The notes under the pieces were generated by a model. The model was not told the origin of the DNA. It did not search any database and saw only the letters and a program-made list of their open reading frames with translations. From positions 409,001-473,000 of the forward strand of contig NZ_CP090836.1 of NCBI RefSeq assembly GCF_021491915.1: a stretch of 64,000 bases of DNA, written 5' to 3'. A program made the translations under genes and the position numbers. This DNA comes from Paracoccus everestensis. Lineage in GTDB: Bacteria > Pseudomonadota > Alphaproteobacteria > Rhodobacterales > Rhodobacteraceae. Numbering within the stretch: the first letter of the stretch is position 1; every line of letters begins with the position of its first letter. Shown in pieces: positions 34,534 through 44,960 of this stretch.

Positions 34534-35286
34534 TCACTGGCACAGCCGCCAGCCTCCGCGTCGGACCGCCACGTCCAGATGCAGGTGGTCGTCATGGGCG
34601 TCGTTGGATCCCGGACCCAGCACCGTGCTGAAGAACAGGCATCCGGCGGCGCGCACGGTTCGCTGGAACGCCTCGGCCAGATCGCCGGTGTCGGTGCGGG
34701 GCTGGACGATCAGCGGGTCCGCGCCGTCAAAGACAAAGGCCGCGATGTCGATGGCATTGCCAAGCGCGTGTTCCGACAGCTTTGGCTGCTCTGCCCCGGT
34801 GCCTAGGCGCGGGCGACAGTCATAGGCGGTGCCAAGCTGCAGGCCCGTGACACGAGGCGCGCCGGGCAGCATCGCCGCAGCCGGGCGCAGGAAGTCGCGC
34901 GCCCAGAAGCCAAGCGCCCGGGCCGTATCGCAGCGCATCACCGCATCGCCCTCTAGCGTCAGGTCGGGCAGGATGCGCTCGACCCGGACCGGGCGGGCGA
35001 TGCCGCAATCGGGATCGTCGGGGTCGGTGATCGACGGCTCCTCGGTATAAACCGTGCCCAGGAGGGACAGCGCCAGCTTGCACGCGGCATGATCCTCGTC
35101 CGTTTCCCGCAGGCTGAACCAGCGGGGCGGGGCAGGGGGGCCAAAAACGGCCCCCGGATCCGGCTGGGCCTGCGGGACCGGCTGGGGCTGTGCCGGCGCG
35201 GGGCGTTCGGGTGGGCGGTCCTGCGCGGCGGCGGGCGCTGTCTGGCACAAGGCCAAGGCGCACAGGATTGCGCCCCACCGGGTCAC
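34534..35286 (-). CDS. Extensin-like C-terminal domain protein (periplasmic)
   Basis: 250 residues. Signal peptide WGAILCALALCQTAPAAAQ, then a Pro/Gln-rich linker (to about residue 55), then the extensin-like domain with SEHALGNAIDIAAF and DDHLHLDV. The spacing of these His/Asp residues recalls LAS-type D-Ala-D-Ala peptidases, so a peptidoglycan role is likely though unproven. The ATG overlaps the L,D-transpeptidase stop (ATGA at 35283-35286): the two are probably a cell-wall operon. Confidence 0.88.
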   Translation of the reverse strand: MTRWGAILCALALCQTAPAAAQDRPPERPAPAQPQPVPQAQPDPGAVFGPPAPPRWFSLRETDEDHAACKLALSLLGTVYTEEPSITDPDDPDCGIARPVRVERILPDLTLEGDAVMRCDTARALGFWARDFLRPAAAMLPGAPRVTGLQLGTAYDCRPRLGTGAEQPKLSEHALGNAIDIAAFVFDGADPLIVQPRTDTGDLAEAFQRTVRAAGCLFFSTVLGPGSNDAHDDHLHLDVAVRRGGWRLCQ

Positions 35287-36566
35287 GGTTGTTCGTCCAC
35301 GGGCGCAGTCACGAACCCGTCGGGCAGGGCGCCCGTCAGCGCATCGGTCAGCGAATCCCCGGCAGGGGCCAACGCCTCGGCGTCTTCCTCCGAGGTGTTT
35401 TCATAAACCGGCTCGGACGGGGTGCGCTTGGCGGCCAGCGGATCGGCGTAATCCAGCGGCGCGGCCGGGGTTGTCTGGGCGGGTTCGGCCACTGCCTCGA
35501 CCGGTGCCGCAGGCTCCGTCGCCGGGGTGGCAGTCGCCCCCGTGGCATCGGCAATGGTCATGCCCTGGGGCAGGAATTGAACCGTCGTGGTTTCGGCCGC
35601 AACCATGCGGGCCAGTTCCTCGGCGTCCCAATTGGTCAGGCGGACGCATCCCATGGACTGGTTACGGAACAGGGTCGAGGGCGTGGGCGTGCCGTGGATC
35701 CCATAGGTCGGCTTGGACAGCCCGATCCAGACCGTGCCAACCGGCCCGTTCGGCCCCGGCGGAACCACCAAGGGCTTGTCGTTGTCGCCCTGCTGGAAGT
35801 TCTTTTGCGGATTATAGGTATAGTTCGGATTCAGCGCGACCGTTTTCACACGGTGCTCGCCAGAAGGCGAGGGCGTGGCCGACGATCCGATCGTTGCCGG
35901 GTAATCGACCAGCAGCTTGCCATTCGCATCGAATCCCGCCACCCGCCGCGTGTTCACATCGACCAGGATCCGCGCGACGCTGCCGCGCATCCGGCTGCCG
36001 GTATCGACCACCTTGATCGTGGCCCCCGCCACCAGATCCGTGCCGGGATTCAGAAAGGCAATGAACTTTTCATCCATATGGAACCGCTCGCCCAGGCGTT
36101 CGGCGACACTGGTATGGGCCATGGCGGTCATCTGCGCCTTTTCGGCATAGTCGGTGGGGATTGCATCGACCAGGCCCTGCGCGTCCTCGGCCGTGATCGT
36201 GTAATCCTTGGTTGCGGGCTGGGCTGCGAAAGATTGCAGCAGGTTCCAGACATGCGGGTCCATCACCCCGTCGATGGGCAGGCCCGACCGGCGTTCGAAT
36301 GCCATGATCGCGCTCTGGCTCATGCCGCCCTTGAAGCCGTCGATGACGCCGGGCGAGATCCCCGACCGGTCCAGCAGCACCTGAACCTTGGTCGTCAGCG
36401 CCGACCGTCCCGAGGGCAGGTCACCGCCATCATAGGCCGCCGCCTCGATCTCGGCTGCCGTGAAGGGCAGATCCGTCTGGGCCGCCACAGGCAGGGCCAT
36501 CAGTGCGGCGATAACCAAGGCAAGCGGGATTCGGCCAAGGGGGATCCGGGGGGTGAATCGCGACAT
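35283..36566 (-). CDS. L,D-transpeptidase (YkuD) with peptidoglycan-binding domain
   Basis: 427 residues. Signal peptide (GRIPLALVIAALMALPVAAQ), a PG_binding_1-type repeat at about 60-110 (VQVLLDRSGISPGVIDG), and a YkuD domain at about 195-320 with HGTPTPSTLFRNQSMGCVRLTN-type catalytic region and the nucleophile Cys near residue 305. The usual SHGC reads SMGC here. The C-terminal 100 residues are Ala/Pro/Glu-rich and probably disordered. Catalyses 3-3 cross-links or protein attachment to peptidoglycan in the periplasm. ATG at 36566 has GGAG 7 bases upstream. Confidence 0.93.
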   Translation of the reverse strand: MSRFTPRIPLGRIPLALVIAALMALPVAAQTDLPFTAAEIEAAAYDGGDLPSGRSALTTKVQVLLDRSGISPGVIDGFKGGMSQSAIMAFERRSGLPIDGVMDPHVWNLLQSFAAQPATKDYTITAEDAQGLVDAIPTDYAEKAQMTAMAHTSVAERLGERFHMDEKFIAFLNPGTDLVAGATIKVVDTGSRMRGSVARILVDVNTRRVAGFDANGKLLVDYPATIGSSATPSPSGEHRVKTVALNPNYTYNPQKNFQQGDNDKPLVVPPGPNGPVGTVWIGLSKPTYGIHGTPTPSTLFRNQSMGCVRLTNWDAEELARMVAAETTTVQFLPQGMTIADATGATATPATEPAAPVEAVAEPAQTTPAAPLDYADPLAAKRTPSEPVYENTSEEDAEALAPAGDSLTDALTGALPDGFVTAPVDEQP

Positions 36567-36750
36567 CAAATTCTCCGTCGGGGTGGGCGCAGCATTCAGT
36601 GTCTTGCGCGGATTTGCCAGATAGACCGCCAGTCACATTTCGGTCAATTCCAGTTTGAGTTTGCCGCGACCTCGCACTAGCCTGCCGTTGCGACAACGGA
36701 TCCGGGGAAACGGTGATACAGCACGGACCGGCGGGCAGGACAGTTCGACC

Positions 36751-38010
36751 ATGGACATGACCGGGTTTGCCGCCATTGCCGCAGCCATTGCCCTGCTGGC
36801 CCTGCGGATGCCCGTGGCGCTGGCGCTGATGCTGGCGGGCGGGACAGGGCTGGCACTTGTGGGGGCGGGGGACCAAGCCTGGACCCAGCTGGACGCGCTG
36901 CTGCGGGCGCCCGATCTGCTGGCGGTGCCGCTGGTCCTGTTGCTGGGCAACCTGGCCTTCTATGCGGGCTTTGCAACGCGGGTCCATGATGCGGCGGCGG
37001 TGCTGTTGCAGAACAGGCGCGGCGGGCTTGCCGGCGCCGCGATCCTGGGCTGCGCGGGCTTTGCCGCGACCTGCGGGTCATCGGTGGCTTGCGCCGCCAC
37101 CATGTCGCGCATTGCCATCCCCGAGATGCTGCGTGCGGGCTATGATCCGCGGCTGGCCGGTGCCTCGGTTGCAATAGGCAGCACGCTGGGGGCGCTGCTG
37201 GCGCCGTCGATGCTGCTGATCCTGTGGGCGCTGCTGACAGGCACGCCGGTTGCGGCGGTGTTCCTGGCGGCCCTGCTGCCTGCGGCCCTGTCCCTGGCAG
37301 GGATGATTGCCGTGCTTTCGTGGTGGACCCGGCACGATCCCCAGGCCGCGCCCCCGTCGCAATCCTTGCTGCCGCCGCGCGAGGCGGCGCTGCGGGCGAT
37401 CTGGCCCGCGCCGGTGGTGTTCGGGATCATCCTTGGTGGCATCTGGTCGGGGGCCATGTCGCTGGTGGTGGCCCTGGGGATTTGCGTGGCCCTGACACTG
37501 GCCGTTACCATTCTCCAGCATCGCCTGACGCTTGAAACGCTTTGGTCAGCCCTTCGCGGCAGCCTGGCGCAGGCGGCGATGATCCTGTTGGTGCTGGTCG
37601 CCGCACGCCTGTTCCTGACGTTTCTGGACATGACCGGCCTGCCCGCGATGCTGGCCCAAGGTGCCGCCGCCCTGCCGCGCCTGGCGACGATCCTGTTGCT
37701 GGGCCTGGCCTGCGCCGCACTGGGTCTGTTGGCCGAACCGGTGGCGATCCTGGTCCTGACCCTGCCCTTTGCCTTGGCCATCGGCACCGCCTATGGCCAG
37801 GAGCCGGTCTGGTCCGGCATCCTTCTGGTCAAGCTGGTCGAGATCGCGCTGATCCTGCCGCCCCTGGGCCTGAATGCGGTGGTTGTCGCCACGGCGGCCC
37901 GCGATATCCCGGCCCGCGCCGTCTTTGGGGGCCTGGGCCGGTTCCTTTTCCTGGACCTTCTGGTCGTCGCGGCCTTGGCACTGTTTCCGGGCCTGACCGG
38001 AGGGTTCTAA
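36751..38010 (+). CDS. TRAP transporter large permease subunit (DctM type), orphan
   Basis: 419 residues, about 12 hydrophobic segments. The DctM signature region GFAATCGSSVACAATMSRIAIPEMLRAGYDPRLAG and GSTLGALLAPSMLLILW are clear. TRAP systems also need a small permease (DctQ) and a periplasmic binding protein (DctP); neither is next to it. Start at 36751 (MDMTGF) preferred over an upstream TTG because the added leader is Arg-rich and non-hydrophobic. Substrate unknown. Convergent with the GntR gene with a 4-base overlap. Confidence 0.88.
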   Translation: MDMTGFAAIAAAIALLALRMPVALALMLAGGTGLALVGAGDQAWTQLDALLRAPDLLAVPLVLLLGNLAFYAGFATRVHDAAAVLLQNRRGGLAGAAILGCAGFAATCGSSVACAATMSRIAIPEMLRAGYDPRLAGASVAIGSTLGALLAPSMLLILWALLTGTPVAAVFLAALLPAALSLAGMIAVLSWWTRHDPQAAPPSQSLLPPREAALRAIWPAPVVFGIILGGIWSGAMSLVVALGICVALTLAVTILQHRLTLETLWSALRGSLAQAAMILLVLVAARLFLTFLDMTGLPAMLAQGAAALPRLATILLLGLACAALGLLAEPVAILVLTLPFALAIGTAYGQEPVWSGILLVKLVEIALILPPLGLNAVVVATAARDIPARAVFGGLGRFLFLDLLVVAALALFPGLTGGF

Positions 38011-38693
38011 TCCTCGGACACCAGCCGGTGCTGGGGAGGATAGAATTGGCGGGCAAAAGATACGGGCGTCGTATCGGACCAGTTCGTGCGTTCGATGGTC
38101 AACACCGCCGTGCCTTCGGGGATGTTCAGGTGATGGGCGCAATCGCCCCTGGCGGCATCCGCCAGGATCGAGAACCGCCCATGCGTCAGGGCAACCTGGC
38201 TGGCCAGCCACTCATGCGCGGATTGCTGTTCCACGTCCTGGCGTGTCAGCGGCGGCAGGATGGCGGGATTCAGCCAGATCGCCTCGCAGCAATGCGGGTG
38301 GCCGTCGGCGGTATAGGTGGCCTTGACCAGCACCAGTTCTTGGGACGCGGGCACCTGCAAGGCGCGGGCCGCAGCCTCGGTCGGGCGTTGGGTTGTGAAG
38401 CTGGCCAGGACATAGGAATAAGCCGCCCCCATGCCTTCGATCTCGGTGCGCACGGCGGGCATATCCAGGACCGTCCGCCGGGCCGAGGTCGCGGCGACGC
38501 GCGTGCCGACCTTGCGGCGGCGTTCGATGATGCCGCTGTCGGCCAGTTCCCGCAAGGCCCGGTTCACCGTGGCCCGCGCGCAACCCATGCTGTGGGCCAG
38601 CTCCTGTTCGGTCGGGATCAACTCGCCCGGCGGCCATTCCCGCGAGCGTATCCTGTCCAGAACGTCCGCGCGGACGGATTGCCAGGTATTCAT
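38007..38693 (-). CDS. GntR-family transcriptional regulator (HutC/UTRA type)
   Basis: 228 residues. N-terminal winged helix (VLDRIRSREWPPGELIPTEQELAHSMGCARATVNRALRELADSG) and C-terminal UTRA effector domain (VKATYTADGHPHCCEAIWLNP; VLTIERTNW; PVSFARQFYPP). This is the HutC subfamily, whose members often sense histidine-pathway intermediates or sugars; no hut genes lie nearby. ATG at 38693 fits the family start (TWQSVRADVL). Divergent from the MFS exporter, which is the likely target. Confidence 0.9.
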   Translation of the reverse strand: MNTWQSVRADVLDRIRSREWPPGELIPTEQELAHSMGCARATVNRALRELADSGIIERRRKVGTRVAATSARRTVLDMPAVRTEIEGMGAAYSYVLASFTTQRPTEAAARALQVPASQELVLVKATYTADGHPHCCEAIWLNPAILPPLTRQDVEQQSAHEWLASQVALTHGRFSILADAARGDCAHHLNIPEGTAVLTIERTNWSDTTPVSFARQFYPPQHRLVSED

Positions 38694-38894
38694 GCGCCGT
38701 CCGCCGCCCGCCGCGCCCGATGCGCGCAGCGACCGGACGAGGTTGCCGGGAATCTTTGCCATTTTACAACTTTATAAACTCGAAACACATACCATCCCAA
38801 TGTCGGGTCCAGGCGGCGCCAAGGGAAGCTGTCCAAATCGTCAGTGGGCGGGCTTCGGCCAAAGCCCGCTTGCACCTGTCCCCGCGGCTGCTAT

Positions 38895-38907
38895 TGCATC
38901 ATATGCA
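38895..38907. promoter_or_regulatory. Small dyad TGCAT-CAT-ATGCA, possible GntR operator
   Basis: Five-base perfect arms (38895-38899, 38903-38907), 18 bases before the MFS start and in the gap shared with the GntR regulator. Plausible autoregulatory or repressor site; not a match to a specific known HutC consensus. Confidence 0.35.
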
Positions 38908-38925
38908 GGTAAGCGTGGGGGAACG

Positions 38926-40128
38926 ATGCGCGCCGACATCCCGACATCCGGCCCGATGGCCGCAACCGGCACGGCCTGGGGCATCCTGACCGCAATCAGC
39001 CTGTGCCACATGATCAACGACGTGATGCAGTCGATGCTGGCGGCGATCTATCCGCTGCTTCAGGTCGAATTCTCGCTGACCTATGCGCAGATCGGGGTGA
39101 TGACATTCGCCTTTCAGGTGACGGCATCGCTGTTGCAGCCGCTGATCGGAATGGCGACGGACAAGCATCCGCAACCGCGATCCTTGCCTTTCGGCATGGC
39201 CTCGACCTTTTGCGGGGTGCTGCTGCTGGCCTTCGCGCATCATTACACCATGCTGCTGGCGGGGGCGATGCTGATCGGGGTCGGGTCGGCGGTGTTTCAT
39301 CCCGAAAGCTCGCGCGTGGCGCGGATGGCCTCGGGCGGGCGCTTCGGGACGGCGCAGTCGCTGTTCCAGATGGGCGGGAATTTCGGGCAGTCGCTTGGCC
39401 CCCTGCTGGCCGCCTTTATCGTCGTGCCGCTGGGCCGTCCGGCGGTGGCCTGGTTCGCGGTGGCCGCAGCCCTGGGCGGGGCCTTGCTGTGGCACGTCGG
39501 AACCTGGGCCGAGGGGCGCCGCCGCGCCGCCACCGCGCGGCCCGACACGGCGTTGCGATACCCCCGGAACCTGGTGATCCGCTCCATCGCCGTGCTGGCG
39601 GTGCTGACCTTTACCAAAAACATCTACACCGCCTCGATGAGCAGCTATTTCACCTTCTTCACCATCGAGAAATTCGGCCTTGGCACGCAGGGCGCGCAGA
39701 TCATGCTGTTCCTGTTCCTGGGCGGCATGGCCGGGGGCGTGATCCTGGGCGGCATCGTCGGCGACCGGATCGGGCCGCTGCGGGTCATCTGGTTTTCCAT
39801 CCTGGGCGTTCTGCCCTTTACGCTGCTGCTGCCCCATGTCGGGCTGGCCGCGACAGGGGTTCTGGCCGTCATCATCGGGCTGATCCTGGCGTCGGCCTTT
39901 CCGGCCATCGTGGTCTTTGCGCAGGAACTGGTGCCGGGCCGCACCGGCACCATTGCAGGGCTGTTCTTCGGCTTCAGCTTCGGCATGGGAGGCATTGCCG
40001 CCGCGGCCCTGGGCGTGCTGGCCGACGCGCGGGGGATCGAGACGGTGTTCTTCCTGTGTTCGTTCCTGCCGATCCTGGGGATTCTGACGATCTTCCTGCC
40101 TCGGCCGGGGCGGCTGATCGGCGGATGA
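38926..40128 (+). CDS. MFS exporter, fosmidomycin-resistance (Fsr) type
   Basis: 400 residues with 12 predicted membrane helices. The N-terminal CHMINDVMQSMLAAIYPLLQ is the Fsr-family signature, followed by LQPLIGMATDKHPQPRSLPFGM and GSAVFHPESSRVARM. Likely drug or metabolite efflux across the inner membrane. ATG at 38926 follows GGGGGAACG; the large upstream open frame is antisense to the regulator. Divergent from the GntR/UTRA regulator with a 232-base gap containing AT-rich promoter-like sequence. Confidence 0.9.
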   Translation: MRADIPTSGPMAATGTAWGILTAISLCHMINDVMQSMLAAIYPLLQVEFSLTYAQIGVMTFAFQVTASLLQPLIGMATDKHPQPRSLPFGMASTFCGVLLLAFAHHYTMLLAGAMLIGVGSAVFHPESSRVARMASGGRFGTAQSLFQMGGNFGQSLGPLLAAFIVVPLGRPAVAWFAVAAALGGALLWHVGTWAEGRRRAATARPDTALRYPRNLVIRSIAVLAVLTFTKNIYTASMSSYFTFFTIEKFGLGTQGAQIMLFLFLGGMAGGVILGGIVGDRIGPLRVIWFSILGVLPFTLLLPHVGLAATGVLAVIIGLILASAFPAIVVFAQELVPGRTGTIAGLFFGFSFGMGGIAAAALGVLADARGIETVFFLCSFLPILGILTIFLPRPGRLIGG

Positions 40129-40135
40129 ATCCGCC

Positions 40136-41839
40136 ATGACCCCGGGACCGCTGTTCTTCCACATCAGCCCCGACGGCTGTGCGGAGGCGCGACTGGCCCG
40201 ATTGTTCCGCCGCAACGGGCATCGGGCGGTTTGCCACGACAAGGGGCAACTGGCCGAGGATATCCTGTTCGCCCGCGCAGCCAACGGCGACCCGCTGACG
40301 CCGTGGCGGGGCACGGTGCTGTTTTCCGGCCTGTATCGCGACACGCCGCATTGGCGCCCGCCGCTGGAGGCATGGCGGCAGTTCGGGTGGCTGGCCGGCC
40401 GCTTTCCCCAGGCGCGTTTCGTCCTGACCACCCGCCCGCCCGAGGATTGGATCCTCGACCGGCTGACCCGCGACAGGGGCGCGGCCGCACGCTGCCATGC
40501 CCTTCACTGGGGCTGCGACCCAGCCGACCTGCCCGACCTGTGGGAGGCTGACTGGCACGCCCACCTGGCCGCGGTCGATGCGTTCTTCGGTGGCGATCCC
40601 CGCCTGATCCGTGTGGACTTGGACCGTGATACGCCTGCCGATCTGGCGGCCAGGCTGGATCCGATCCTGCCGATGTCTGATCCGGGATCCCAAGAAGGGT
40701 GGTTTCCCGCCGCGAAAACCCTGCCCGACATGGAAGGGATGCTGGCCAAGCCCCCGCCGGAACCGGTGGATCCCGCCTATGTCGATGACGTGGCGGCATT
40801 TTGCCTGCGCGGCGTCGGACCTGGAACGGGCCAGGACGCCGGGCTTTCCGAATATTTTTCCATTTGGGACGGGGGCGGTATCGTGGCCGACCGGCATGGT
40901 GCGCAGCGGCGCATCAGGGTCCAGGACGGCATCGCCCTGTCCGCCCTGGGCCGCCATTTCAAGATCATCCGCGTTGAAGGCGTTATCAACGATGCCCTGC
41001 GCCTGAACCGCCCCATGCCGCTGCGCATCGACATGGAGGATTCGCGGTGGTTCGGATCCCCGCAGGGCGAGCCGCTGTCGGCCCCCACCTTGTGCCACAA
41101 CCGCCGCCAGGGCGCACGGAATGCCGTGCTGTGGCCGCTGCCCGACCAGCACAGCATCGGCTTGCCGGGCTTTGACTCTGATGTCCCCCCGGACCCGATC
41201 CCGTGGGAGGACAAGCTGGACCAGATTGTCTGGCGAGGCATGATTTCCGGCAGCGAGATGCGCGACAGCGTCAAGCCCGGCCCGGCGTCCCACCTCGCCT
41301 TGCGCCAGCTTGCCGAGGCCGGGGACGATCCCGACAAACGCCGGGCGGCCTGGGACCGGCTGTGCGGCACGTCCCGGCTGGCCTTTGTGCGGCAATGGTT
41401 CGGGCATCCCGATTTCGACCTGGGCGTGGTCATGGCCTGGGGCTTTCGCCAGTTTGCAAGCGATCCGCTGCTGGCGCCTTTCTGCACCCCTCGCCAGGAC
41501 CGCGCCTTCTTCCACCGCTTCCGCTATCAGCTGTGCCTGACGGGCTATGATCACGGATCGAACTTCATCGGGGCCATCGATGGGCAATCCGTCCTGTTGA
41601 AGGAGGAGGACAGGTGGGAAGTGTTCTATTCCAACCGCTTCCAGCCGTGGAAACACTATATCCCGCTGGAACGCTATGGCATCGACATCGCCGAAAAACT
41701 GGCTTGGGCGCGGGCAAATCCCAATGAATGCAAGGCCATGGCGACCGCAGCGCGGGCTGAGGCTGCGTTGCTCCGCAAGCCTGCCACCCGCCGCGCGATC
41801 ATGGCGCGGATCCTCGACGGGCTGGCCGCGGCAGGATAA
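40136..41839 (+). CDS. Sulfotransferase-like / glycosyltransferase family 90 fusion
   Basis: 567 residues in two parts. Residues 1 to about 190 look like a sulfotransferase fold: LFFHISPDGCAEARLARLF in place of the PAPS-binding loop (degenerate, lacking GTT/S), then FPQARFVLTTRPPEDWILDRL and a WEADWHAHLAAVDAFFG end. Residues about 230-567 match GT90 (CAP10/LpsA type): IDMEDSRWFG, KPGPASHLALRQL, GSNFIGAIDGQSVLLKEED and YSNRFQPWKHYIPLERYG. GT90 enzymes transfer xylose, glucose or similar sugars. Seven bases after the MFS gene on the same strand. Likely acts on a surface glycan; the sulfotransferase half may be inactive. Confidence 0.8.
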   Translation: MTPGPLFFHISPDGCAEARLARLFRRNGHRAVCHDKGQLAEDILFARAANGDPLTPWRGTVLFSGLYRDTPHWRPPLEAWRQFGWLAGRFPQARFVLTTRPPEDWILDRLTRDRGAAARCHALHWGCDPADLPDLWEADWHAHLAAVDAFFGGDPRLIRVDLDRDTPADLAARLDPILPMSDPGSQEGWFPAAKTLPDMEGMLAKPPPEPVDPAYVDDVAAFCLRGVGPGTGQDAGLSEYFSIWDGGGIVADRHGAQRRIRVQDGIALSALGRHFKIIRVEGVINDALRLNRPMPLRIDMEDSRWFGSPQGEPLSAPTLCHNRRQGARNAVLWPLPDQHSIGLPGFDSDVPPDPIPWEDKLDQIVWRGMISGSEMRDSVKPGPASHLALRQLAEAGDDPDKRRAAWDRLCGTSRLAFVRQWFGHPDFDLGVVMAWGFRQFASDPLLAPFCTPRQDRAFFHRFRYQLCLTGYDHGSNFIGAIDGQSVLLKEEDRWEVFYSNRFQPWKHYIPLERYGIDIAEKLAWARANPNECKAMATAARAEAALLRKPATRRAIMARILDGLAAAG

Positions 41840-41863
41840 GGCACAGGGGCAGGGAGGACACCC

Positions 41864-42343
41864 ATGACCACGATCCGCTTGGAACCCATCACCGCCGATG
41901 CCTTCGCCCCTTTTGGGGACGTGCTGGCCCCGCGCGTCACGCCCGACCGCATGATCAACGCCGGCCGCTGCGAACGCCACCACGCGCTTGCCACCGTGGA
42001 ACGGGCAGGGGGCGAGGCGATCATCTCGATCTTTCGGTCCGATGCCGTCAGCCTGCCTTATGATTGCACCCTGCTGGAACGCCACCCCTTGGGCAGCCAG
42101 GCCTTCATGCCGCTTGGACCGGACGCCTGGTTGTCGGTGGTGGCCCCGGACGATGGCGGCAAGCCGGGGATGCCGCGCGCCTTCCTGGTGCCTGCGGGAA
42201 CCGGCGTGAACCTGCGGGCCGGGGTCTGGCATGGGGTTCTGACGCCACTGGACAGGGCGGCGGATTTCCTGGTCGTGGATCGCGAGGGGGACGGCGTGAA
42301 CCTTGAAGAAGTAACCATCGCCCCTGTAACCATCACCCCATGA
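41864..42343 (+). CDS. allA: Ureidoglycolate lyase
   Basis: 159 residues, cupin fold. Splits ureidoglycolate to glyoxylate and urea in purine/allantoin breakdown. Motifs: ITADAFAPFGDVL, ERHPLGSQAFMPL, FLVPAGTGVNLRAGVWHGVLTPL and FLVVDREGDGVNLEE. No other allantoin genes are near. Its stop overlaps the rnhB start (ATGA at 42340-42343). Confidence 0.92.
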   Translation: MTTIRLEPITADAFAPFGDVLAPRVTPDRMINAGRCERHHALATVERAGGEAIISIFRSDAVSLPYDCTLLERHPLGSQAFMPLGPDAWLSVVAPDDGGKPGMPRAFLVPAGTGVNLRAGVWHGVLTPLDRAADFLVVDREGDGVNLEEVTIAPVTITP

Positions 42344-42970
42344 CTCTGCCCGACTTCAGCACCGAACTGGCCGCCCTGTCCCGTGGCGCCCGCCGCATCG
42401 CCGGCGTGGACGAGGTCGGGCGCGGCCCCCTGGCCGGGCCTGTCACCGCTGCCGCCGTGGTGCTGGACCCAGGCAACATCCCCGAGGGGCTGAACGATTC
42501 CAAGAAGCTGACCGCCAGACGGCGCGAGGCCCTGGCCGCATGGCTGGCGGACCATTGCGACCACTGCATCGTCCATGTCGGGGTCGAGGAGATCGACCGT
42601 CTCAACATCTATCACGCGGCCCATCTGGCAATGTGCAAGGCCGTCGCGGGGCTGAAAACCGCGCCCTGCCTGGCTCTGGTCGATGGTAACCGCGTCCCGC
42701 GCGACCTGTCCTGCCCGGGGCAGGCCATTGTCGCGGGGGATGCCCGCTGCGTGACCATCGCTGCGGCCTCCATCCTGGCCAAGGTGGCGCGCGACCGGCT
42801 TATGGTGGATTTGGCGCAACAATATCCCGGATACGGCTGGGAAGCCAATGCGGGCTATGCAACCCCTGCGCACAAACGGGCCCTGCTAGATTTGGGCGTT
42901 ACCCCTTATCATAGGCGTTCGTTCGAGCCCGTCCACAACATCTTGTGTAAAGCCCTGGTGGCAAACCCTT

Positions 42971-42972
<2 letters not shown>
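42340..42972 (+). CDS. rnhB: Ribonuclease HII
   Basis: 210 residues; removes RNA from RNA-DNA hybrids and incises at single ribonucleotides in DNA. The signature RIAGVDEVGRGPLAGPVTAAAVVL holds the first metal ligands (Asp, Glu), with VDGNRVP and AASILAKVARDRLM further on. Coupled to allA. The stop codon TGA (42970-42972) overlaps the first GANTC site of the ccrM promoter. Confidence 0.96.
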
Positions 42973-44194
<1,222 letters not shown>

Positions 44195-44246
44195 GGCTTC
44201 ACGGTTCGCCTGGTTCCCCCGGCTGCCGCCAAGGTGGAACCCCCTT

Positions 44247-44276
44247 GCCCCGCCATAACGCATGGCGGGGCTTTTT
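44247..44276 (+). terminator. Intrinsic terminator of ccrM
   Basis: GCCCCGCCA (44247-44255) pairs with TGGCGGGGC (44263-44271) around a 7-base loop, then TTTTT. It ends 8 bases before the leuD stop. Confidence 0.92.
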
Positions 44277-44283
44277 CATGCCG

Positions 44284-44889
44284 TCAGACCCAGGGCCGGG
44301 CTTGGGCCATCTGCGTTTCGTAGCTGTCGATGCGCGGAGCCTTTTCCATGGTCAGCCCGATGTCGTCCAATCCGTTCAGCAGGCAATGCTTGCGGAAGGG
44401 GTCGATCTCGAAGGCAAAGGAAACCCCATCGGATGTCGTGACGGTCTGGTTTTCCAGATCCACCGTGATGCGGGCGTTGGCGCCCTTGCGGGCATCCTCC
44501 ATCAGCGTATCGACGGCGTCCTGGGGCAGCACCACGGGCAGGATGCCGTTCTTGAAGCAGTTGTTGAAGAAGATGTCGGCGAAGCTGGTCGAGATCACGC
44601 AACGGATGCCGAAATCCAGCAACGCCCAAGGCGCGTGTTCGCGCGACGATCCGCAACCGAAATTGTCGCCGGCCACCAGGATCTGCGTCTGGCGATAGGC
44701 GGGCTGGTTCAGGATGAAATTCGGCAGTTCGTTGCCTTCGCGATCATAGCGCATTTCGTCGAACAGGTTGATCCCCAGCCCCGACCGCTTGATGGTCTTC
44801 AGGAACTGCTTGGGGATGATCATGTCGGTGTCGATATTGACCAGTGGCATGGGCGCCGCGATTCCGGTCAGGGTGGTGAACTTGTCCAT
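44284..44889 (-). CDS. leuD: 3-isopropylmalate dehydratase small subunit
   Basis: 201 residues; with LeuC isomerises 2- to 3-isopropylmalate in leucine synthesis. Swivel domain motifs [17 protein letters not shown] and [19 protein letters not shown] are exact family features. ATG at 44889 has GAGGA 3 bases upstream with good fit to the family start [18 protein letters not shown]. leuC lies 714 bases upstream on the same strand, with an opposing membrane gene between. Confidence 0.97.
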   Translation of the reverse strand: MDKFTTLTGIAAPMPLVNIDTDMIIPKQFLKTIKRSGLGINLFDEMRYDREGNELPNFILNQPAYRQTQILVAGDNFGCGSSREHAPWALLDFGIRCVISTSFADIFFNNCFKNGILPVVLPQDAVDTLMEDARKGANARITVDLENQTVTTSDGVSFAFEIDPFRKHCLLNGLDDIGLTMEKAPRIDSYETQMAQARPWV

Positions 44890-44960
44890 GGGTCCTCTTG
44901 GCTTCTGCTTTGCCCCGGGCCGGTCTAGTCTGGCCGCGATCGGGCGAGGGGTATGTTGAC

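Noticed and set aside
39974..42232. About 750-codon open frame antisense to the MFS, GT90 and ureidoglycolate lyase genes
   Set aside because: Spans three well-supported genes on the other strand, no motifs, composition typical of antisense GC-rich DNA.
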